Shown here: piece after piece, positions 56,961 to 64,000 of the stretch
How the letters are laid out: each line of letters begins with the position of its first letter
Position numbering within the stretch: position 1 is the stretch's first letter
Assembly: GCA_950295325.1 (NCBI GenBank)
Contig: OX485806.1
Span: 55,299,169-55,363,168, forward strand
Length of the DNA stretch: 64,000 nucleotides
DNA from: Polytrichum commune
Lineage: Eukaryota > Streptophyta > Polytrichopsida > Polytrichales > Polytrichaceae
Direction: 5' to 3'
Program-made: the position numbers and the translations under genes
Notes under the pieces: generated by a model
The model's input: only the letters and a program-made list of their open reading frames with translations
Database searches by the model: none
Told to the model about the DNA's origin: nothing

Positions 56961-58700
56961 TAGGTAGAATACTATTAAAAATGCAACTATTTATGCGGGT
57001 GGTAAAAATACAAAATAAAATGATGCAATTTATTTTTGGAGTCACTACAATGTCCACCAATTGGTTTTAGGGCTATTGGCCTTGATGTTTGGTTGGTGAA
57101 AACATATATTTGAGAATCAATAATATAATTGAATTGACATATTATGATAAACAGGTGAAATTATTTATTTCGAGTTCTATCATTGTTGGATATTAAGTTT
57201 TGTATTATTATTATTTTGTTAATATGAATAGACTGTCATAAAAGAATTTGATGGCAGAGTGTCCAAACTAGGTGAATTGGAAGGATGTTTTGAGGTTTGC
57301 ATAAACTGGAGAAATATTTTTTTCTCTTGTGGGCCAAGGTTTTTATTTTATGGCTTTGGGAAATGAAACCTTTCACAAAATCCACAATTGTGTTGAGTTG
57401 TATATTAAAAATATTGATGGTATTTTGCATGATGAAAGTTAAATACTTCATGATATTCATTGAGTTGATTTGATATCATATTCATTGACTTAGTATTATT
57501 TTCCTCTTAAAGGTATATTTCAAAGAAAATGCATACCTAAGCCTTTTTTTTCATTGCAAACCTTTCTTACATTCTTGATTAAATGGGCTAATAGGTGAGG
57601 TGATGTTGTGGACTCCCAACTTGTTGGGTTTTTGCCCATGATTTATTGAAATTTTGATAAAATTCCATCTGATTCAAGAGGGGGCTTTGAGATTGTCCAT
57701 GGTGCCGTCACAAAAATCATGGAGAAAAACTTGAAGAAAAAACTAAACCAACCAGATGAGGTATTAAGCACGAAAATGAAACCAATACTATACCAACACC
57801 AATTGCATTTTTTACATTACCCCAAACTATTCCACCACCATTTTTTGGCCCCTCAAATCCAAATAGATTTGGACAAATAATGTTACACCTCAATGACTTT
57901 GCCTTAATTCTTAGTCCATCTCATATTACTTTCGCTTCATTATTAATATTTTTATTTTTCAATTCGAATAGGTGTGTTTGAATTTTTTGGATGAGTCCCA
58001 TTAGGCATGTGTAAAGGTTTTGGATGGATCCAATAATCCCAAGGTGTTTGTATTTGTGTTTTTTGGCAAATGGTGCAACCACAAATGGTTTCCACATTTG
58101 AAATTTGTCAAGAAACTTTGTGTGCACATAATTTTTTTGATTCAACCATCTTCCAATATTTTTCCAATGCATTTTGTGTTCCATATAAGTGTTGAGCATC
58201 TTACAACTTTGATCTAAGTATCCACATTTGTAGGTTGGCCAAACTCGCAAAGATTGATTTTCCATTGATAATTGTATATTTTGTAGTTCTTAAACAATCT
58301 CATATACTTGCTTGAAGGCCTACCAATTCCAAATGTTTCACTTTTTTGAATTTGATTCCATCATGGAATGATCACAATATAAGGACATCAAAACATTATG
58401 TGAATTTGGATGATGGTTATATTTTTAAAGATGCTTTGTTATTTTTTTTCTTGCAAAGGTGAAAACATAAGAGATGAAGTGGGGTCACATGCTACATTAT
58501 ATGGAGTTCTATTAGTAAATAGGGGATGAACAAGTTGTTTTATGATTACAACACTTACGGTACGTAGGTAATACCATACAACTGTTTTTGTCCTCATTTG
58601 TAAGTAATATCAAACATCAAATTGTATTACTCAAATCATGATGTTCATCCTTACACAACACCGACCACCACAATTTGATTTCAACAAATCGTGTGGTGTT
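56961..58700. other. Intergenic DNA, nothing recognised
   Basis: AT-rich sequence with T/G bias on the plus strand. Reading frames are short and without domain signals. A minus-strand frame at 57921-58265 (114 codons) is open but of unlikely composition (Trp, Lys and His-rich, no motif), and I do not call it. Confidence 0.45.
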
Positions 58701-59155
58701 TTAATGGACGAAGTTATTTTGCGAGCGGTGAGCGGTAACTTCCGAGATATTTTGATTAAAATATTATTTTAAGCAGTAAGTTCAGGGTATTTTTGGACTA
58801 CATATATTTTTAGTATTTTCTTTTCTAAACTTAGTGAACAGTGGGACCTATGACCGTGGGCAATTAAGGGCTCTGATACAGGAAAAAACGTTATTGTATC
58901 AGTGAGAAATATGGTTTAGGGTGTTAAATTAAACATTTGGAAGTAATATCAGTAATAAATATGGGTTTAGGTCAAGTCAAACACGTATTGTTTCAGTATA
59001 ATAAGAAATAGTGGTACTCCAAAAGGGTCACGCAACTTTGGAAAAAAGAAATACATGTGGTGCGTCAAATGTCTTGTAGTGGCCCTTTTAGTCTCACTAC
59101 ATTATGATTATAAAAAATCTTGCATACATATGTTTCTTCAAAGAAACAGAAAACT

Positions 59156-62100
59156 CTAAGAGTCAAGGTACTTCAATAAACCAGCCTGCAAAACTTGCTT
59201 CACTTCGTTGAAGCTAAAACTAGCTGCATGAATGAACGTGTCTGAATCTGAGTCCAAACCACACAGTACAGTAAACAAATAGTACAAATGCTTACAGTTG
59301 GCCCATTGACCCCGTTTTCCAATTGCCTTAGTTGCCATCTCCTTGAAGTTAGGACAAGTGCATGCTAGTAGCTGCGAAATCGTCAAGTAGTATTGCTGAA
59401 CCTTTGGGGGCGTGCCGGAATCCAACGAGACTATGCATCCTAAGGCAGGGGCTGGAAGCATGCACAATTTGTGCACTTTGGCTTTCAGTGATAGGGCTGA
59501 GGCACAATTATTGGCGTATTTTGTTGACAGGGCCTTCTTGTTGCGCCTAATCAACTTCCCTGAACGCCGGGTGGGAAACTCATCCGGATATGCAGGTGTC
59601 GTGTAGCTTGCTAAGTCCAAAGGTAACGGATGGTCCTGAAAAATTTTGGAAGGTGTCATTTCCTTCCGCTGGGGCAGTCTAAATCCTACATTTTCTAAGG
59701 AGAGGATCTCTTTGCAGGTTAAGTTGGTCCCCAACTTAACCGGCCATACCTCCGGAACGTTCGGGATTGAGACCACCCATCTTCTTTTTGTCCCCTTAAC
59801 GCATCTCTCAATGTCGTCATTGCAGAAAAAAAAGTCTTGAGGGTCCAATCTCTTCTTCCGAAAGTTATCCATGAGGCCTGAGTAGGTAGGTGCAGCGGTG
59901 CTCTTCCCGTCTTGTACAATCCGAGCGACGCACTTCTTCTTGGTGATTGCTTGTAGAGCAAAGCAAGCCTTCGCAGATGTCTTAGGCAGCCGTGCGATGT
60001 GCCACTGGGCAGGGTTGCATAATGTCTCCTCAATCGCGGTGACGTGGTGTCGATCCACCTGCTGCGGAGCTACGTGTGTTGGAAGTTGCGGCTGCTTTTC
60101 ATCTGCGTTTGTGGGAGAATCTGGAATTGTCACAGGAGGTGGAGAATCGTCAAGTCGGGCAGATCTGGTTTAGACGCGAGGTCGGGATATACTGATTTTG
60201 TCTGGCCTGTGAGATTCATGTTCGTCACCTAAAGCAGTGTCTGGTTTACGCTTCATAGAAACAAATACCTCTTCCCCTTCGAGGTGGGGAGTCCTGGTGC
60301 ACCACTCGTCACCGCCAGGCATCTTCAAGATGGCCTCATGCAGCGGTTTCGATATTCCTGTTTTTGCGACAGACCTCTGAGCACGCCTCAGCTTCAATTC
60401 CTCCTTCGAGGGTCCAGTTCCAGGGTTGTCTCCCTTCAGGAATTGGGAATATGTTGAGCACTGCATGAAAGCACGCACGAAATCATCGACTGTTGCCACA
60501 TAAAGGTCGCTGCCTCGATCGCCGGATTGCTGCTTCCACTTGTTATGGATAGATTCAGCAAGGTTACAGGATGACATTTCCGCTAGTTCAGCTTCACTTA
60601 GATTCTGCAATGCCCATAGAGTTCGATTTAGGTTTTAGGGGATATCAATGTCGTTGAATTATAAAGAGTGAAATATATAGGAAAGGATTTGGCAAGTAGA
60701 GACTTAACAACTCCATAAATCCACCCTATTGGCGGTAACGGAAATGCCATAAGGCCAGCTAGAGCTCCAGTCGAGGTAGAGCTTGTTCAGTTGCTGCACC
60801 GGATGACATCCACCATGCCCGAATTGCCAGAAACTTTGTCTCTGCCTCCGCCATCGATTTCGCATTCTTGTATTGCTGGCATAGTATTCGATGTTGATAT
60901 TGCAGGTCTTGACGGATATCGGCCTTGGTATGTTTCTCCAAGGACTGCGTCCAATGGAAAAGACAAGTCCTCTCTTTGTCTACCATCTTCTCAGGCGCAT
61001 CTCCACTTCCGTATGTGATTCGAACAACATTCCAGTTGGCTTGGGCACTGTCGGCCATGAAACCCTTAAAATTTACTTTGTGCACTCCATGTTGAGCCAT
61101 GAGAGCGTTCAAGTTCTTCCACACGACTGACTGGGCAGCAACATCTTCAGACTGCATGTCGCATACTGCGATGGTCATGACACGGCAATATGTGGAATCG
61201 TACACATGGCAAGCCATTGTGGTCCACGACCTGACCCGTTTGACATGGTCAAACATTATCCACGAGTTCTCCAGGTCACCACCGGGCTACATTCGTTTGA
61301 CGAGGTCGACGCCGCTGCCCGACCCAACTTCAAACATCTTGAAGACAAAAACCTTGTCCATGTTCGCTCCTTGCCCTGGAAACCTATTCTGCTGCACGAA
61401 CCTCCAATTGCTAGCACCGCGTAACTTGGTAATACTGTCCATGACTCCAAAGCGACGCATAGTCCTAAACGTGGTAACTGCGTTACGAATGTTGGGTGAG
61501 GTTAGGTGGTTACACCGATCGAAAATAACTTGCAGCTCGTCCAACTCCAAGATCTTTTGTGGGTCACCTTCTTTAGCAAGGAGGAGTGGACCCAGTACTT
61601 CCTTTGCAGTTTCAAGCACAATAGCAGAGCGAGTGGCTGAGGGGGTGCGTTCGACTTGATCCCCAATCAAGCTGTCTGTCAAATCGATGAAGTCCCGATG
61701 TTCACCTGACTTCATGGGATGGTCATGAGATCCCAAGTGCACACAAGCCCTCGTCATGTGAGGTGTCCCAGTAACATAGTAGATCTTGGCAGTGCAGACA
61801 GCTACACAGGTGGGAGGGACATTACAGGATTTGCAAACAACTGTGGAACCAGCGGGAGGTTTGGACCCTAATTCAAACAATTTCTCAGATAATCCTTCCC
61901 ACTCTGTTTCATTCACTTTGGAAGTCCTGTGGTCTCGCTGAAGATACTCACAGGCATGATTGTCGCAACGGAGGTGGCCCAAACAAGAAGATGTACGAAA
62001 CAAAAGCTTGAGATCATTCTGAATATTGGATGTAATTGTGCGAGACCAAGCATGGCCATCGTACCTTCTGTCTATTCCTCGAAGCTGCTTGGCCTTTGTA

Positions 62101-62906
62101 ATCTGCCCATGGTCACCTACAGGTGGAAATTCGAAGATAACGTCCCCATCGTAACGAGGGGGAAGGTAATCAACTTGCTGGAGTCTGATCGCATCAAAGT
62201 TAATTCGAGACAACACACTTTTGGACCGCTTACGAGCTCCAAGACGCATCAAGGAATGAATGATACTGAGAGCAGGACTTGCCACAACCTTGGCCTGACC
62301 AGGATGACTAGAGGGACTAACAGGAGGAGTTCTTTCCTGGCGAACTGCTTCTGTAGAGAGCGAAGGTCGGACTTCACTATCTGACTTTAAAACTTCTACA
62401 TCGCCGTCGGAATCATCACTCAACTCATAAATTGTATTTAGACCGGGCTCAATTTTGACCTTGGACAACAACGGTCTCTCAATGCTAATAGTGGACGACT
62501 CCCTAGGTGTTAGAAGTTCAGTCGAACAATCAAACATAGACTCAGAGATTCCATATACGCGATATTTTCCAGGCTTCAGCAACCAGAACGAACCGTCATC
62601 ACTCTCAACTCTAGTATGACGAACTGCATGTGAAACTAGACCGGTATGATCATCAAAAACTTCTTCTTCGACAAAGATAGTGACCTCACGATACTGAAAC
62701 CTCAAACTCAAAGTTGCACAAGTGACTATAGCATGACCGTCTTCACTTAATGGAAAGAGGACCGGAATAGAATGAGATTCAGCACGAAGGAGGGCCATAG
62801 TGTACGACAGAACTCTGATCAAAACAAGTCCTCTGAACATTGAAATGGTGATAATATATAACAGGAAAGGAATTACAGAGCCAACTGGCAACTTATGTAC
62901 TAGCAA
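59156..62906 (-). pseudogene. MULE-like transposase with SWIM finger, copy 2 (nearly intact)
   Basis: Segments, 5' to 3' on the minus strand: 62906-61287 (an ATG near 62799, MALLRAESHSIPV, is the likely start of this exon), 61286-60759, an intron of roughly 100 bp, 60610-60170, and 60169-59156, all in phase apart from the intron. Domains: a novel-looking N-terminal region, an acidic ELSDDSDGD stretch, a Cys/His-rich domain (GHLRCDNHACEYLQRDH and CKSCNVPPTCVAVC), a transposase-like core (STYCRVMTIAVCDMQSE; FMADSAQANWNVV; CLFHWTQSLEKH), ESIHNKW, and a SWIM finger (CTC near 59365, CKH near 59290). In-frame stops: TAG 61287, TAG near 60762, TAG near 60737, TAA 60170; copy 1 has Gln or Trp codons where the comparison can be made. 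No frameshift is seen. MULE identity rests on SWIM, the core pattern and terminal repeats; I could not run a search. Confidence 0.7.
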
Positions 62907-63155
62907 GCGGAATTACAGATGTTAATAGAGAGTCATGCATAGGAAGATGAAAGACGGCTGAAAAACCAATTTTAGATGCAAGTGCGAGATATGCAAGATA
63001 CTGAATAGTAGAATCCTATAACAAGCAAACATACATTCTAAACATTGATGATTATAATATATATTGGCAAATAAGGTCATAAGAATGACGGTCGCCACGA
63101 ATACTGTGGAGAGCATGATAATAGGCATACAATAATAAATCCTAAACAATTGGGA

Positions 63156-63584
63156 TTAACGACGAATACGCTTATGGGGCCCTTTGCCATTTTTGTCACA
63201 CTCATGTTTATGACAATGGTCAATCCCTAAACTACGAACTGCAGTGCATCCTGCGCATTCGAGTCCCTGACCTTGGGGACGTGGGGCACTCCCTAATAGA
63301 GATCTAGAGTAAATGCCCGGTTTAATAAATCCTACTCTAGAATAGGCATGAGTCTGTAAAGTAGATTTGTTCTCTATCAACGTTGCAACATCCGTTTGCA
63401 AAGATGGAATCCGGGGATGTGGACTCTGAACTGTGACCGCCGGAGTAACTGAGCAGTCAGGTGGGTTTAGACTCTTCATGTTGTCGATGTCTGCAAAACC
63501 GGGGAAAGACGACGTGGTGTGGATTTGTGATGAACTAGGAGCACGTAAAGGAGCAAGGCTCGGGAGACTTGAGTCAGTACCCAT
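63156..63584 (-). CDS. Upstream ORF with C-terminal Cys/His cluster
   Basis: A 142-codon frame starts at ATG 63584 (MGTDSSLPSLAPLRAP), upstream of the transposase on the same strand. The first ~100 residues are Ser/Pro/Thr-rich. The end has CAGCTAVRSLGIDHCHKHECDKNGKGPHKRIRR, a compact Cys/His cluster with a basic tail that could bind zinc and nucleic acid. It ends at a TAA at 63156, 250 bp before the next coding block. It may be a first exon of the transposase gene or a separate small gene. No family is recognised. Confidence 0.45.
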   Translation of the reverse strand: MGTDSSLPSLAPLRAPSSSQIHTTSSFPGFADIDNMKSLNPPDCSVTPAVTVQSPHPRIPSLQTDVATLIENKSTLQTHAYSRVGFIKPGIYSRSLLGSAPRPQGQGLECAGCTAVRSLGIDHCHKHECDKNGKGPHKRIRR

Positions 63585-64000
63585 TGGAGAAGAATATCAT
63601 GAGATGAGATGAAGGAATGGGTACAAGTAATCGGGTATTATATACACCTAGGGTGGACAGCAATGCCCGAATATATGATAACCTGATAGATCAATTAATA
63701 GTCAATAGTTATTTATGTAAATTCTAGACAACCTGTGTCATGTATGAATAGGATGTACTACAATAGTAGTCATCCCTTAATCACAACAATATAGCTGACA
63801 CCGATTAGGTAGATAGACAATAGCGGCGCCTTTTGTAGTGTTTTAATGCAGTGTGGATAAAATGAGGAATAAATAAAGAAACTGCAGGTTAATTATCTAA
63901 ATCCAAGATAATAGGAACATAATGATGGCGCATAGATGCTTGAGTATGGTTAGAGATGAACACTCGGTCGAGAGCGAGAATATATCGAGAAGAGAGGAAG
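63585..64000. other. 5' flank of copy 2, no gene
   Basis: Probable promoter region of the minus-strand genes. It contains tatataca-like AT-rich sequence near 63640 that could serve as a TATA element on the minus strand about 55 bp upstream of the ATG at 63584. No reading frame is seen. Confidence 0.35.

Larger units (their letters stand above)
58715..64000 (-). mobile_element. MULE-like element, copy 2 (right end outside window)
   Basis: The minus-strand transposase at 59156-62906 matches copy 1 throughout. A possible terminal repeat, gcgagcggtgagcgg at 58722-58736, resembles the gagcgtagagcggagagcgg block at the ends of copy 1. The matching opposite end is not found before 64000 and probably lies beyond the window. 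The element lacks the 139-bp satellite found in copy 1. Confidence 0.5.

Noticed and set aside
57921-58265. Minus-strand ORF of 114 codons
   Set aside because: No domain, odd composition and no supporting splice or start context.

Overview
The window looks like nuclear DNA of a land plant or close streptophyte relative, most likely from a large, repeat-rich, seed-free lineage such as a fern, lycophyte or bryophyte. The evidence is one clean class I TCP transcription-factor gene, plant-type Ty3/gypsy elements (one with a tRNA-type primer site, a polypurine tract and extra ORFs after integrase), Ty1/copia and MULE remnants, and spliceosomal-type introns. The lineage is inferred. Only the TCP gene is a confident intact host gene; nearly everything else is transposable elements at different stages of decay.

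Layout. 1-1.45 kb: nothing recognisable. About 1.46-12.36 kb: a composite MULE-like element bounded by related inverted termini. It holds a solo LTR, a multi-exon minus-strand gene of unknown function, a satellite of eight ~139-bp units each carrying a palindrome, and a decayed transposase gene. 12.7-13.3 kb: an unrecognised ORF. 13.3-26.3 kb: a minus-strand solo LTR with a TGCTT target-site duplication, then the 3' part of a large gypsy element. That element has an integrase preceded by four extra copies of its own zinc-binding module, followed by two further ORFs, a polypurine tract, a 2.2-kb LTR, a primer binding site and gag-like remains. 26.8-27.4 kb: copia gag remnant. 27.6-28.7 kb: 118-bp tandem repeats. 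31.4-33.4 kb: a pogo/Tigger transposon with perfect inverted ends. 36.6-38.1 kb: the TCP gene. 42.46-53.80 kb: an LTR with a CTTGG duplication, split by a second gypsy element. 53.8-58.7 kb: repeat-poor, strand-asymmetric DNA. 58.7-64.0 kb: a second, better-preserved copy of the MULE-like transposase on the minus strand.

The most interesting object is the gypsy element at 43.3-53.2 kb. Its single 7.2-kb reading frame encodes gag (two zinc knuckles), protease, a C5-cytosine DNA methyltransferase domain, reverse transcriptase, RNase H, integrase and a C-terminal PHD finger. It carries 15 in-frame stops and no detectable frameshift. Most of the stops are what C-to-T (or G-to-A) change would make from Gln, Arg or Trp codons, as expected when methylated cytosines deaminate. 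So an element that encodes a cytosine methyltransferase seems itself to have been inactivated mainly by deamination. Similar stops occur in both MULE-like transposase copies.
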